Below are positions 28,101 through 38,475 of a stretch of DNA of 64,000 bases, piece after piece. The first letter of the stretch is position 1, and every line of letters starts with the position of its first letter. The position numbers and the translations under genes were made by a program. The stretch spans positions 2,423,001 through 2,487,000 of the forward strand of contig NC_060022.1 in assembly GCF_021134715.1 (NCBI RefSeq), in the 5' to 3' direction. Origin of the DNA: Daphnia pulex. Taxonomy: Eukaryota > Arthropoda > Branchiopoda > Diplostraca > Daphniidae. The notes beneath the pieces are model-generated. The model ran no database searches. It had not been told where the DNA came from and saw nothing but the letters and a program-made list of their open reading frames with translations.

Positions 28101-31100
28101 GAAGACCATTTGCCTATGGTATCTTGCATCCATCCGAGTCCGAAAAAGGAATCATTTCCAAAATGGAAATGATCCCCCCGTAGCCAATCCCGTTAGATTC
28201 CCCTTCGCTGGCAGCTCGACACCTTGTCATTTCAAATGAAAATGGGTCGATTCAAATTTCCCGGGCATTTTCTTTTTCTGACGATGATGAAGATGATGAT
28301 AAAGAAATGAAACTTTCCTGGAATTCATTCAATCCGCTTTTTGTTGTCAAGATGAGAGTCGAGTGCGCAAATCTCGATCGAGAATTATTTTTCTTTTTGT
28401 GTTTGGCGCCGATCGATCGATCGATGGGCTCAGATATGTCCCCTCACTTTTTCAATGGATCGATAGGACAAGAAGCCGATGGATAGGTACAGGGTCGTCG
28501 TTTCGTCGGTCCCTTTTTTTTGTAGTTTCTTGTTTCACTTTCAGGGAACGCCGTTCGTCGACCTGATCCGTTTTGATTTCATTTGCGCTTCCGATCTTCA
28601 CTCGAGATCAAGGAATCTTCCTGCCCATCCGTCACAGACACATAGACACACAGCGACTCTTTGATACGCGATTGAATCAGGCCCCCACCCCTTCCTCCTC
28701 CTTCTCTTCCCTATTTTGGGTCCTTTTCATCCGGCCCCCGACGTGGAGTGTGTGACTTGTTTATAGTCGTCGTCGTCGTCCTCTCCATGGAATTCTCTTT
28801 TGGGAGTCCCGGCTCTCTCTCTCTCTCTTATTCCTGGGAAACCTTTAAAAGGATTGGGAATCAGATAAGAGAAAGGATAGATCCTTGTACTCACTCCGCC
28901 CTCCCACTCCCGCCTTTCCTGATCCGATCCTCCTTATTTACATTGACTACTACCGAACTACTTGATATTTTAATTTCTTGAATTACATTACAGTTAAAAG
29001 TAATGTTTTTTTTTGTTAAAAGTAAACTTATTTTAAGAAGAAGGAAAAAAACAAAATAGTATGCTTGTTAAGTTGAATAGGTTTAAATCATATTATATAT
29101 TAAGATAATCATGTAATAACTGACGTGTGTGTCTGACTGTCTCTCTGTCTCTCTCTTTGTCTCTTGTCTGTCTCTCGCTCTTGCGTGTCTGGGGTGGTGT
29201 TTGGGTGCTATACAGAACGAACTCAACAACCAGCTGCCCAGCAGCAACACAACGTTCTATTTTCCGGCAAGTATTTTATTACACATTTTTGGTTTTTTCG
29301 TTATCAGACTTTTTCCTTCTTCCTCCTATTCTGACGTAATAATAATATTATTAGAGAACATGTTTCCTATTTTTTTTTTTCGTTATTATTTTTTATTCTT
29401 TTTATTTAATATCGTATAAGGGGGAGAAGGGTCGATTGGATTATACCCGCACTCAGCTGCTATATACCAACCCACTTTGTACCTTGTTTTCCACGCAAAT
29501 TCCTACATTTTCATTTTTGTATTTCTTTTTTTGTTTGTTTTTATTTATTTGATTTCATTTTTGTTTCGTCCTTTGATATGTACACCGGTCGCCTCTATTT
29601 CAGGGGTTTCATCTATTTTAAGTTTTCACTTTACGCAATTTCCTCGCAACTTTATTTTGTTTTATTTTTCTCTTTCCGGAAGCTTTTGACCGAGAAATTA
29701 ATTTTGCGCTTGTACGGTGGTCGGTGTTGTCGATGTGTTGTATAGGCTTACCCTGGGATGATGCAACAATACAAGCGCTCTGCCGGCGACAAGAATTCGG
29801 CGGCGCAGAACATGGCGGCCGTGTACCAGCAGCACCAGCAGAGCGCGGCCAACGCGTCGCACCAGGCGGCCATGACGGCCGCGGCCTACCAAGCCCAGGC
29901 CTTGATGCAGTTGCAGCAGCAGCCTTACGGCGTTCCCGTCTCATGTGAGTACAACACTCTGGTCTCCTCCTCCTCCTCCTCCACTTCCACCACCTCTGCC
30001 ACTTGCTCCTCCTCCTCGTCCACAACTAGCAATCCTCCAGCTGTCACAATCAACAATCTAGCAGCTACTACTACTACTACCACTACTACTGCTGCTCCTC
30101 CTCATGCTCCTGCTGCTGCTCCTGGTTTGGTAGCCACGGCGGCGGCAAACGTCACCACTTCTTCTTCTTCTTCTATTCCTTCTTCCATTCCTTTAACCTC
30201 TTCCTCCTCCTCGACTGGAGGTCTCCTAATCGCAGCCAATCCTTGTCCTTCTTCTTCTTCTTCTTCTTCTTTGACAACCAACACGACCACGACCAATAGC
30301 TCCTCTTTACACAACCCAATCGCTTCCAGTGCTTCTTCTTCTTCTTCTTCTGGTTTCAATTCGATTTTGCCCGCATTGTCGACGGCCGCTGGCCCTCTGG
30401 CCCTTGGTGGTGGTGGCGCCGTCAAAGTCTCGTCTGCTGCTGGTGGTGGTGGTGGCCTTCTCCAGCCTCCCACCGGCTTGAGTTTAGCCCTGACCAACGG
30501 TAATGCGGCCGCTTACGAGGCGGCCACTCTGGCCGCTCTGACCAACTTCTCCAACGCCAAACGGGCGACGGAAGAGTCTGAGCGGGCGGCCGCCGAAATG
30601 GAAGCCCTGGCGGCCGCCGCTGCCGCTGAGGAGGAGGAGGACGACTCCTCTTCCGCCTTGTGCATGAGCAAAAACAACAACAACATCAACAGCATTAGCG
30701 GCTGCATTAATAGTAGTAGTACTGTTGTTGGTACGAGCACGATTAGTCACGGTAGTACTCTTAGTAGCCAACTCGGCGGCCATTTTCCCACGTCCGCCTC
30801 CTCCATTTCTTCTTCCGCCGCTCCCACGGGCGCCTCGATCGCCTCCCTGATGAGTTCAGTCGGCGCCGGCATCAAACGGCCGCGCTCGCCCAATTCCAGC
30901 CAACAACAACAACAGCAGCCGCACCAAATGTCGAATCATTTGGCGTCGCAATTCTCTTCCAACTCGCCCAGTCTCCTCTCCTTCCCGCCTTCTTCCTCGT
31001 CCATCTCCTCCACTTCCGCCTCGGCGTCGTCGGCCTCCTCGTCGGTGGCGACGGCAGCTGCGGTCGCCGCCGCGGCTGCAGCGGCCGCTTTGCACTACCC

Positions 31101-32088
31101 GGCCCTGCAGCAGCCGCAAACGGCTCTGGCCTACACTGGCGTCTCGTTGAATAAGCAGCAACAACAGCTGGCACAGCAACAGCAACAACAGCAACAACAA
31201 CAACATCACCATCAGATGGCCGCCGTGAGTGCAGCCTCGATGGCTCCCGGCTCGGCCTCGTTCCCCCATCAGATCCAGACGAGTTTGGCCCAGGCCATGC
31301 AACAGCAGTACCAGCAATATCTCAATCCCTATTACAGTCTGGCCCAGGCTCAGGTCCAGCAACAGGTCCAGGTCACTCCGGCGGCTTTCGCCAATCCCAG
31401 TTACGGCGTCAATCCGTTCGCCGCCGCCGCCGGAAGCGCCAATCATTTGCTAAATAGCGGTCATGCCGCCCTCGGGCTGGCCTTGTCCCACCACGGACTA
31501 GCGGGCCAACACGGGCACCATCAAGGCTTGAACGCTGGCCAATCGCCTCAGGCTCAAGCCGTGGCCGCCGCTGCTGCCCAGCAGATTCAGGCCCAGCAAC
31601 AGTTGGCCGCCCTCCAGCAGTTGATGCAGCAGAATCCCGGTCTGATGGCCGCCGCGGCCGCTGCCGGCTATCACCCGGGTGCCCATCACCCGCTGTCCGG
31701 CTCGGGCTCCGTTAACGCCTCCAACTCCTCCCATCAGGCCGCCGCCGCTCAGGCTGCAGCGGGCAGCGCTCTCGGTATGTACGCGGCCGCAGCCGCCGCC
31801 CAGGCTCAACTGGGCAATCACTTTAGTAGTTTGGCCCATTTCAATCAGCAGCAACCGAGTCAGCAACATCAGCAACAACAGCAGCAGCAGCAGCAGACGC
31901 AAATGCATCCGCACATGCATCCGTCGCAGTACATTCAGTCGTTGACCGGCCAGGCGGCCGCCATGAGCCGCGGTGGCGGTGGCGTCGTGCCAGTGCCCAA
32001 TCCGGCCGCTGCTGCCGCTGCCGCCGCCGCCGCTGCGGCCATGGCCAACGCCGGCCTTCAACCGTACAAAAAAATGAGGACCATTTGA
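15907..32088 (+). CDS. mbl: Muscleblind, CCCH zinc-finger RNA-binding splicing regulator (long-tail isoform, spliced)
   Basis: Muscleblind/MBNL proteins bind YGCY (CUG-like) motifs in pre-mRNA and control alternative splicing, RNA localisation and circular RNA formation. The proposed coding exons are 15907-16101, 21992-22165, 23867-24076, 27912-28118, 29216-29266 and 29746-32088. All are phase 0 at their joins and would give about 1059 aa. Zinc finger 1 is C26-C34-C41-H45 and zinc finger 2 is C60-C68-C75-H79, both CX7CX6CX3H as I recall for fly Mbl. The linker ends in RSDRIE, equivalent to RSDRLE/RTDRLE of Mbl/MBNL. The last exon contains [17 protein letters not shown], close to fly Mbl as I recall it. 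Joining of the 27912 and 29216 exons is inferred. The zinc-finger exons are certain; the full isoform is less so. Confidence 0.85.
16102..21991 (+). other. mbl intron 1 (5.9 kb)
   Basis: The intron runs from the gtaagg donor to a TTGTTTGTGTGTTGCTATAG acceptor. It holds GA/CT, CA/GT and TTC microsatellites and no convincing exon or RNA gene. The phase is 0. Open frames here are simple-sequence artefacts. Confidence 0.85.
21992..22165 (+). CDS. mbl: mbl coding exon 2: rest of zinc finger 2
   Basis: The exon encodes 58 aa beginning [20 protein letters not shown] and ending LPGQIPTI. The acceptor is CTATAG/GGC and the donor ATC/gtaaga. It completes the second CCCH finger and continues into the [18 protein letters not shown] helix conserved in arthropod muscleblind. 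The phase is 0 on both sides. Confidence 0.95.
22554..22616 (+). CDS. mbl: Candidate alternative terminal exon of mbl (short zinc-finger-only isoform)
   Basis: A good acceptor (GGCTCTGCTTTTCAG) is followed, in the phase left by exon 2, by 20 open codons beginning [10 protein letters not shown] and then TGA. Several A-rich stretches with AATAAA-like sequence follow within 200 bp (about 22,800). Spliced to exon 2 it would give a protein of about 143 aa with both zinc fingers and no linker. Short Mbl isoforms with unique tails are known in flies. Support is splice-site and phase only. Confidence 0.35.
   Translation, partial: TAFTSLSLPVTISPPTPSYS
23867..24076 (+). CDS. mbl: mbl coding exon 3: linker after zinc finger 2
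   Basis: The exon encodes 70 aa, [20 protein letters not shown] to [10 protein letters not shown], with acceptor GTGCAG/GCA and donor GAG/gtaaga, phase 0 on both sides. The NPYL/SPY-type beginning and the RSDR(L/I)E end match the Mbl/MBNL inter-finger linker. Its G+C content and codon use are clearly higher than the AT-rich intron around it. Confidence 0.92.
24077..26586 (+). other. mbl intron 3, left part
   Basis: Non-coding DNA, rich in pyrimidine tracts. It includes a homopolymer of about 26 T near 25,100-25,125, a TTC/GAA-rich stretch and a (CA)n run at 26,539-26,565. I found no exon with both a usable acceptor and donor in phase. Confidence 0.7.
26539..26565. repeat. (CA)n microsatellite
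   Basis: About 13 CA units, directly upstream of the hAT-type element insertion site. Confidence 0.85.
26587..27116. mobile_element. Non-autonomous hAT-type MITE, 530 bp
   Basis: The ends are perfect 17-bp inverted repeats: CAGTGATGTGCACGTCA on the left and TGACGTGCACATCACTG on the right. The element is bounded by identical 8-bp direct repeats, ATATCATC, at 26579-26586 and 27117-27124. An 8-bp target duplication and a CAGTG start are hallmarks of the hAT superfamily. The interior has no long open frame and is packed with ACGT/ACGTAA motifs in both orientations near the ends (for example 26,660-26,735 and 27,000-27,080), resembling subterminal repeats bound by hAT transposases. It lies inside an mbl intron and probably moved using a transposase from elsewhere. 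Confidence 0.88.
27813..27911 (+). promoter_or_regulatory. Candidate internal mbl promoter
   Basis: A TATATAAG box (27,813-27,820) preceded by a C/T-rich tract lies about 92 bp before ATG 27912, which has a good start context (AAAAAG before ATGG). The sequence just before that ATG lacks a polypyrimidine tract, so it makes a poor 3' splice site. The exon may therefore be a first exon, an internal exon, or both. A tiny upstream ATG (27,850) with an early stop precedes it. Confidence 0.3.
27912..28118 (+). CDS. mbl: mbl coding exon (69 aa, Gln/Ala runs, basic KRQR motif)
   Basis: The exon is open from ATG 27912 ([20 protein letters not shown]) through an Ala-rich run to [16 protein letters not shown], then a weak donor ATG/gtatct, phase 0. 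AKRQR followed by an acidic stretch recalls the basic KRP motifs after the linker of Mbl/MBNL and could act in nuclear import. If spliced from exon 3 it reads RSDRIE-METC, similar to fly Mbl where a Met also follows RSDRLE, as I recall. The start may instead be an alternative initiation codon. Confidence 0.6.
28119..29215 (+). other. mbl intron between the 27912 and 29216 exons
   Basis: Non-coding, with (GATC)n near 28,410 and CT runs. An acceptor-like TTTCACTTTCAG at about 28,544 opens 39 in-phase codons ([10 protein letters not shown]...) to a stop near 28,663. I do not call it an exon because it has no supporting similarity. Confidence 0.6.
29216..29266 (+). CDS. mbl: mbl short coding exon (17 aa) with GC donor
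   Basis: The acceptor GCTATACAG is followed by 17 codons reading [17 protein letters not shown], then CCG/gcaagt. The 51-nt exon is phase 0 on both sides and joins to the next exon as FYFP-AYPGMM. The donor is GC rather than GT, matching the known GCAAGT subclass. The reading frame and composition differ from the AT-rich flanks. The exon is inferred. Confidence 0.55.
29746..32088 (+). CDS. mbl: mbl long terminal exon with Ala/Ser/Gln/His-rich tail
   Basis: After acceptor GTTGTATAG the exon is open for 780 codons ([16 protein letters not shown]... to ...[10 protein letters not shown]) and stops at TGA 32086. Residues up to VPVSCEY match the muscleblind C-terminal core. The remaining roughly 710 residues are low complexity: Ser/Thr runs, polyAla, polyGln and His-Gln, with interspersed [20 protein letters not shown] and [14 protein letters not shown] segments. 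A conserved-looking 5' splice site (T/gtgagt) lies in frame at 29,944/29,945, so the tail is a read-through extension. An AATAAA at about 32,123 follows. The tail is likely disordered. Confidence 0.88.
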   Translation, partial: AYPGMMQQYKRSAGDKNSAAQNMAAVYQQHQQSAANASHQAAMTAAAYQAQALMQLQQQPYGVPVSCEYNTLVSSSSSSTSTTSATCSSSSSTTSNPPAVTINNLAATTTTTTTTAAPPHAPAAAPGLVATAAANVTTSSSSSIPSSIPLTSSSSSTGGLLIAANPCPSSSSSSSLTTNTTTTNSSSLHNPIASSASSSSSSGFNSILPALSTAAGPLALGGGGAVKVSSAAGGGGGLLQPPTGLSLALTNGNAAAYEAATLAALTNFSNAKRATEESERAAAEMEALAAAAAAEEEEDDSSSALCMSKNNNNINSISGCINSSSTVVGTSTISHGSTLSSQLGGHFPTSASSISSSAAPTGASIASLMSSVGAGIKRPRSPNSSQQQQQQPHQMSNHLASQFSSNSPSLLSFPPSSSSISSTSASASSASSSVATAAAVAAAAAAAALHYPALQQPQTALAYTGVSLNKQQQQLAQQQQQQQQQQHHHQMAAVSAASMAPGSASFPHQIQTSLAQAMQQQYQQYLNPYYSLAQAQVQQQVQVTPAAFANPSYGVNPFAAAAGSANHLLNSGHAALGLALSHHGLAGQHGHHQGLNAGQSPQAQAVAAAAAQQIQAQQQLAALQQLMQQNPGLMAAAAAAGYHPGAHHPLSGSGSVNASNSSHQAAAAQAAAGSALGMYAAAAAAQAQLGNHFSSLAHFNQQQPSQQHQQQQQQQQQTQMHPHMHPSQYIQSLTGQAAAMSRGGGGVVPVPNPAAAAAAAAAAAAMANAGLQPYKKMRTI

Positions 32089-35000
32089 ATCCATTAAAAA
32101 AATCAGTAGAAATTCAATTTAAAAATAAAGAAAAAAAAAAGATTGATTGAGAAATTTACAACAAAAAATGTGACATAAACAAGGGCCATAATCCAGTTTG
32201 ATAACTTTTAGTTTAGTCGAGTAGACGACATGATTTCTGTCAGTTGATTTATTTTTTGAAAAATTCCTTTTTCATTTGATTACGGATTTTCAATTTTAGA
32301 AAGAAACAAAACAGTTGAGTAATCGTTTTTTATCTCTCCCTATTCGTCGCCTAGCTCTCCCAACTCTCTTTTTTTTTATCCCCTGTCGTTATTTTTTTTT
32401 GAAAATATTTTTTCTTTGGCTCGAGTTCAAATTTTGAAAAAAAGATTACAGTTACCGAGAGAAGAGGACGAGACACAAAATAGGACAATCCTAGTCGTTG
32501 CGCAAAAAAAAAGGTGGGCCAATTCCAAAACCAACAAGAAATCAATTTCTGTCAAGTCGTTTGACTACTAGTGTAGAAAAGTTTTTTTGTCGACTTAGGA
32601 TTTTCTTTTTGGAACAGACAAGATAAAATGTGAAACAATTGATTGAATTCGTGTAATGATTATTATAGTTTAGGTAGTGTGATTAGATCGTCGTAGGTGT
32701 TGTCTTATTATCTATCGCCACCCCCCTCCCCCCACTTCGAAAAAAAACGTGTGTTGACGCCATTGTTGTATGTTAGAGCTGTAGCTGCTAGCAGATTCTT
32801 GACACAAACACACACACACCGAAAAGTGCCGGTTTCAATTTCTCGCTCGTCGGAGACGCTATACGTACATTATATCTATCCTTGATATCATATCATTTAC
32901 TTTGAGAAATTGATCCTTACCTTTCCATCCACCTATACTCTCTCCCCCTCCCCCCTCCAAAAAAAAAAAAAAAAAAAAAAAAAAAAACGACCGAAAACCC
33001 AAAAAATGTTGAATAAGCCAAAGATTCATACACACATTCCTTTCTTCTCTGTTTCCTTTTTTCTACAAAGAAAAGAATATTTGATTATATTACACGCATA
33101 TAAAAAATAACAAAAAAGGGAGAGAATGTCGGAAGAAGAAGAAGAAGAAAAAACATTTAAAAACAAAAACTGAGAGCTGGTCTTGGTGGGGATGTGGTTG
33201 GACGTTGCTGGTCTATTCGCTTTTTCTTCTCCAAAAAATTCTTTTTTTCATATTCTTTCCTTGAAACATTCCCACAACCTTTTTTTTATTACGTTGCTCG
33301 AAAAAAAAAGAAACCCCTTCGATTCTTTTGCCTTTTTATCCGATTCCTTCCCTCCCTCCCCCTCGTACACACTCACGCACCACACAAAACAACACACAGA
33401 TACACACACATCATCTTTTATTGCAACCCTATCTTCCCCCCCGCCAAAGAAATATTCATTCCTTTTTATTTAAAAGGAAGGGGGACCCAAAAATCTTCCC
33501 GTTTCTTTTCTTTTTGGAAACGTACCAAAAAACAAACAAATCCGCAAAACCCAAATTGTTATGAATTTTACCAGCCAAGAAAAAAAAAACAAAAAAACTA
33601 CCTTTTCTCTTTCTCACCTTTTCCTACCTTAATTTGGTCAAAACTTCTGCTACAGTGCTATTTGACTCGCCCACCATCACACACAGTCACCAAACAACAC
33701 TCACAACGCAAACACTGAAAGTCTCCCATTTGGGATTTTCGGGAGGAATTTACCGGGGGTCAGAGAGGACAAAGTATTTCTAGTTTTTATTTTATTTATT
33801 TTTTTTATTATTTAAAAATTTCTTTTTGATTTTTTTGAATGGGGAAATTTACTAATAACCCTCCCGCTGGTCTTGACAATGCCAAGTTGGTCTTAGCTCT
33901 TTTTTTTTTGTTTTAATTCTATTCTACTGCCAGTGATTTTGAACGTAATTTCTCCCCTCGTTTTCTCTTTTAGTATCCTTTCTGAACGCAACAGTTTTCC
34001 AACTAATAATTTGACTGCTGAATGCAGCTTGAGTTTTTGTGACTTTTACACAATCGCAAGAGCAGTGTCGTAAATGCTCCGAATTACATTTTCTGAATTT
34101 GACTGGTCGCCCCCAAAGAGAATGTTCACTTTCTTATCAAGCGCTGTCCTCTCGCCCCGGATTGGGAAAACGAATAAGATCAAAGATTCCGGTTTTCCCA
34201 TTTTTCCCTTTTTATTTTATTTTTGAAATAGTTGATTCGATTCCAACCCCAAACGAAAATGCCAAAGTGTGAGAGACACGCAGGGGGGACTTTCAATTGA
34301 CTACCAAATGTGGGCTGGTAAAATTGAAAGAAACCCAAAAGACACGTTTTTGTTACACGAAGACACGTAGACACACGCAAAAAGACCCGGACGTTGTTGA
34401 TTTGCTAATGGCGAGTGAAAATTTTCATGGAAGCTGTGCTAGTATATATCTATTGTGGCGTTGTTCGTTGACTTACCAAGTATATATTTATCTATCAAGT
34501 AGATGCCGCGAAAGTGCATGAAATAATTTTTGCTCTTGTTATTTGGACGTTTGCCCTGTCCTCATTTGCATTTCCGGTTTTTCCCCCAACCACCCTCTGC
34601 CCCCCGTCTCTTTCCCCTCCGTTGATTTCTCAGTTTTCCTTGGACTCGGTGAAAAACAAAAACTTACAGCTTTTCTGAAGTGCAATTTCGAGGGAAACAA
34701 ATTTATTCCACAACACAAAAACATTTGCTTTAAAAAAAAATTTTCAAATGCCGGGAGGGAATAAAAATGCCGTCACACACACACACACACACACACAAAC
34801 TATCCTTGTCTCCCGCCGCTATTTCTTTTTTATTTTATTTTAAAATTTTTTATTTTATTATTTTTATCTTCTCATTTCTCTGTCCGGTGATCGGTGATTG
34901 TTTTATTTTTATTTTATTTTTTTATTTCCAACAATCCAAAATAATCATGCATCCAGCTGAATTTATTAACACGCATTCCGAGAAAAAAAGAAAAAAAAAA

Positions 35001-37560
35001 CACACACACACACACAACAAGAAACACAAACGTTCTCACAAACCTTCTCCCATTTTTCCTCCTATTTGTTTTTTTTAAACGTAAAAAAAAGAAATAACCA
35101 AGTGTTGATTATTTAGTGCCAATCAAACAAGAGGCGTTTTTTTTACGAGTTTAGAAATTTTCATTTTTACATTTTTTGAGCGTGAATTGAATTGCATTTT
35201 ATTTGTCTTGTCTGGATGGGGGGGGAGATTTTGGAACCAAAAGAAAGTCGTTTTAAATGTTCTCATATTATGCGTCGTTGATCGATTTAAAAGTTAAGAA
35301 AATTCAATTAGAAAATGCAAAAAAAAATTATTTTAATAACCAAAATTGCGTGTTTTTATTGGCCGTTGAAAAAGTTCATTGTAGATTCAAAGATTGTTAT
35401 AAATACGACATGGGCTTGTCTAATTTTTTCTTGGGCATTTATGGTAACACACACACACACACACACACACCAACATCTACACCGATTTTTTTTTCCATTT
35501 CGAGATAAAAAGAAAAATTGCAGGAAGAAAATCCCCCTCTCTCCCGTTCCCCATGTTATACACCACATTGTCTCTTTTTTTACTTTTTTTTCAATGGCTA
35601 TTCGGCGCTGTGTTGTACATGTATTGGCAGATATTTTCATTAATAATAATGGCTTCTTTGATCTGTGCATGAGTTTTTCGTTATTGACCTTCGTATTTGC
35701 GCGCCTCTTTTTGACATTTTACTGCCAAATCCCCTCCGGAAAAACAACGACTCACCCAACACCTTGATTTGACCCCGCCTACCCTTTATTTCACGTCACA
35801 ACCAAATTTATTGATTTGTATTTTTTTTTATTATTAATTATTATTGTATTATTTTCTACGGTTGGATTTGGGTTCGAAACTTAGACTTAGGCGGAAAATA
35901 GGCCGACGCAAAAAGCTCTTTTTAAAAAACAAAATTTCCTTAGCTACTGTCTCAGTTTATTTATTTTTTCTGTGAACGGGGGATAATCTTCTCGGTCGTA
36001 TTTCGCTCTACTACTTCAACGCTTCCATACAATGTACTATAACACATTCCAGCAGCTAGCCTTTTATTATTTAGACCGCATTCTCCTTTTTTTTCTCTCC
36101 TGTAATCTATTGCCTGTTATATATTTCTCTATTTCGCCGTACCGCTGAATTAGGACATATCAATTCATTTTCTTTTCATTTCCTACGACTTTTTTTTTTG
36201 CTCTCTCTCTCTCTATCGCCCCATCTACCCATATCTGTTGAATATATTTAGACGTTTATCTATTTCTGTCTGTGCTTCAAAAAGAGCCTTATTAATACCG
36301 TCTCATCCATGTGTCTGTGATCCGCTTACAAAAATCCCCATCGCACACACCCTCTTTTATTTTTCTCTCTCTCTCCTATTTTTATTTTATCTCTTTTCGC
36401 TGTTGAAAGTCGTCCCTTCGATACAACATCCGCACACAACACGTTAACCAAAAAAAAAAACGAAAAAGAAAACCACCTTTTGATCAAGTCTAAACAAAAT
36501 AAAATATTGTTTTTTTTTTCTTTTTTTGGCATCAGCGTGTTGGCTTTCCTGGAATTCATTCTCGAATGATTTCAACAGGAAATTCAAAGAAACCGCTAGG
36601 AGAAAAAAAAAAGAAGAAAAATGGAAAAAGAAACAAATCGCTTTTATGCTCTTTCATTTGGTCACGAGCGCTGCGTATTTCTGCTTAAAAAAATCGTGTT
36701 TTTTCTTCCCCCTTTCCAAAAATAAATACCAAAACATGAATTATTTATAATATTCTTGTATTATAAACATGAAAAATCGATGTTGTTTGCGTTATGTAGT
36801 TGCGGGGCGCCTTTACACAATTTTCCATATCTTATATCCTTTTTTTGATTTCTTTATCTGCAAAAAAGAAAAAATTATTTCGTTTTTTCATAGAAACACC
36901 TCCTTATTTGCTCCCCTCAAACTTTCCAGCAGAAAAAATTGTCCTAAAAAAAAATATTAACTTTTTTTGAAACTAAACTTAGTTGGCAGCTGCTTCCCCC
37001 CACTTCCATTTTTCATCTTCTTTAACTTATTCTTCGCCTTGCGGCATCCTCAGCTTTTATAGTAATCTCACATCCACTCAGACACACGCGCTATAGAAGA
37101 CGTTTTTGTGATGGTAATCGTTTCTGACTGGCCCGTAGACGTCCTACTACTAATTAACGTGAATGTAGTTAGTCTGTTTTGTAGTCGACTGCTGTCCGAG
37201 TCCAGAGAAAAGGAAAAAAAAAAAGCCTTTCAATGGACACATTTTGACCGCAACGAAACACACACAATATTAATCAGCGAAACTGTACTCTGTATTATAA
37301 AATTTACGCTATCGTGCAACGAAAGTAGTTGATTGCCGGCCAAACAAAAATTACGAAACAAAAGTGTTTGTGACGCGCAGAACGTTGGGTTTCTTTGGAA
37401 TGATCTTCGCTTGATTAGATAGAGCAAACAAAAGAACAAGCAAAACACGGAACAAAAAACAAGAAGAAAATCTAAGCAAAGCCAAACAAAAGATGGTGGT
37501 GCTCACTTTTTTTTTTCTTTTTTGCTCCACGGCTTTTATTTTTTAAACAAACAAAAACAG
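32089..37560 (+). other. mbl 3'UTR and/or intron, AT-rich
   Basis: No supportable coding exon. Contents include an AATAAA at about 32,123, a run of 29 A at 32,959-32,987, CA microsatellites at about 34,772-34,797 and 35,446-35,470, and many T-rich stretches. For the long-tail isoform this is 3'UTR or downstream DNA. For an isoform reaching the second zinc-finger pair it is intron. Confidence 0.6.
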
Positions 37561-37621
37561 AACATTTGGTATATTCACACCACACACGGCATTGTATAAT
37601 CAGCCGGGACGGAATCAGCAG
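37561..37621 (+). CDS. Candidate mbl cassette exon (20 codons)
   Basis: An acceptor-like AAACAAAAACAG is followed by 61 nt and a strong donor (CAG/gtaagt). In the frame that ends phase 0, matching the 39922 zinc-finger exon, it reads TFGIFTPHTALYNQPGRNQQ with one extra leading base. This needs an upstream donor leaving two bases, which I have not located. It is supported by the donor and open frame only. Confidence 0.35.
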
Positions 37622-38428
37622 GTAAGTATGTGTCAAAATTTTTATTTTTTCTATTTCGTTTCAAATTTTTTGTTCAATTATTTAGTTTGTCCTGCAAGTC
37701 GGGATTGTTTATTTTTTTTTCTCTTAGCTATTTATCAAATGGATGCCTGATTGTTGCATTGTTAAATTTAAAAAGAAAAAATTAAAGAAAAAAAAAGATT
37801 TGGTGGATTTGCATTTATATCCTTTGCCTGCAAGATCTTTTTTTCTCTTCTGTTGTTGTGTTGGGGTGATTCGTGTTGACTGCCTTAGATAAAGAAAAAA
37901 AAAATTAATTAAAAAACAAAAAACGAATGAAATATTTTGTTTTTCCTATTTAATGTCTTGAATATTTTCTACTCCTATTTTGCATGCGACTCGACTCTCT
38001 CTCTGCTTTTGCTCGCAATTATTTTCCTGGCGTGGACTCTTCGATCCCGGCGACATCTTCGAATGTCAACCCAATCTCGACGCGCCTTCAACATTTTAAT
38101 TTTCCACGTTCGCCACATTAATTTCACACGCATGTTGTTGTACTGTTTTTCTTCTTCTTCTTTTTTCTTCGTTTGTTATTTGCCTGCCACGAATTGTGGA
38201 TGCCGTGTTTGACATTATTTTGTTTGTTTTTCTTCCGCTTGACATATTTATTGAAAAACAATATTTCATCGGGATTGTAAATTTTTGCACGAACACTCTA
38301 CTACCATCCTGATTCTCCTCCTCTGTTGTGGTTTGGTGGTGGTGGATGTCTGGTGATGGTTATGCTAAACGACAATTACCCACACAACCCTACCATTCGG
38401 ATATTGATTGTGATGCGCGTCCTCACAG

Positions 38429-38475
38429 TATCAACTAACGTTCTCAGTGTCAACTACACTGACGAACAAGGCCAA
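38429..38475 (+). CDS. Candidate mbl cassette exon (15 codons)
   Basis: Acceptor GTCCTCACAG and a strong donor CAA/gtaagt bound 47 nt. With two leading bases, as required by the in-frame donor at 29,944, it reads STNVLSVNYTDEQGQ and ends phase 0, compatible with the 39922 zinc-finger exon. Phase fits on both sides but there is no similarity evidence. Confidence 0.25.

Noticed and set aside
28545..28663. Possible alternative terminal exon ([10 protein letters not shown]...)
   Set aside because: The acceptor is plausible, but the encoded 39 residues show no similarity, no donor is needed to test phase, and it ends in a CA-repeat; too weak to call.
29618..32094. Antisense and alternate-frame ORFs (up to 198 codons) over the mbl tail
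   Set aside because: They are shadows of the real + strand exon, caused by GC-rich Ala/Gln/Ser codon repeats.
32959..32987. Run of 29 A as a retroposed poly(A) tail
   Set aside because: No target duplication or retroposon body upstream; the area is full of homopolymers.
35860..35900. T-loop-like GGTTCGAAAC
   Set aside because: No surrounding cloverleaf; flanks are AT-rich homopolymers.
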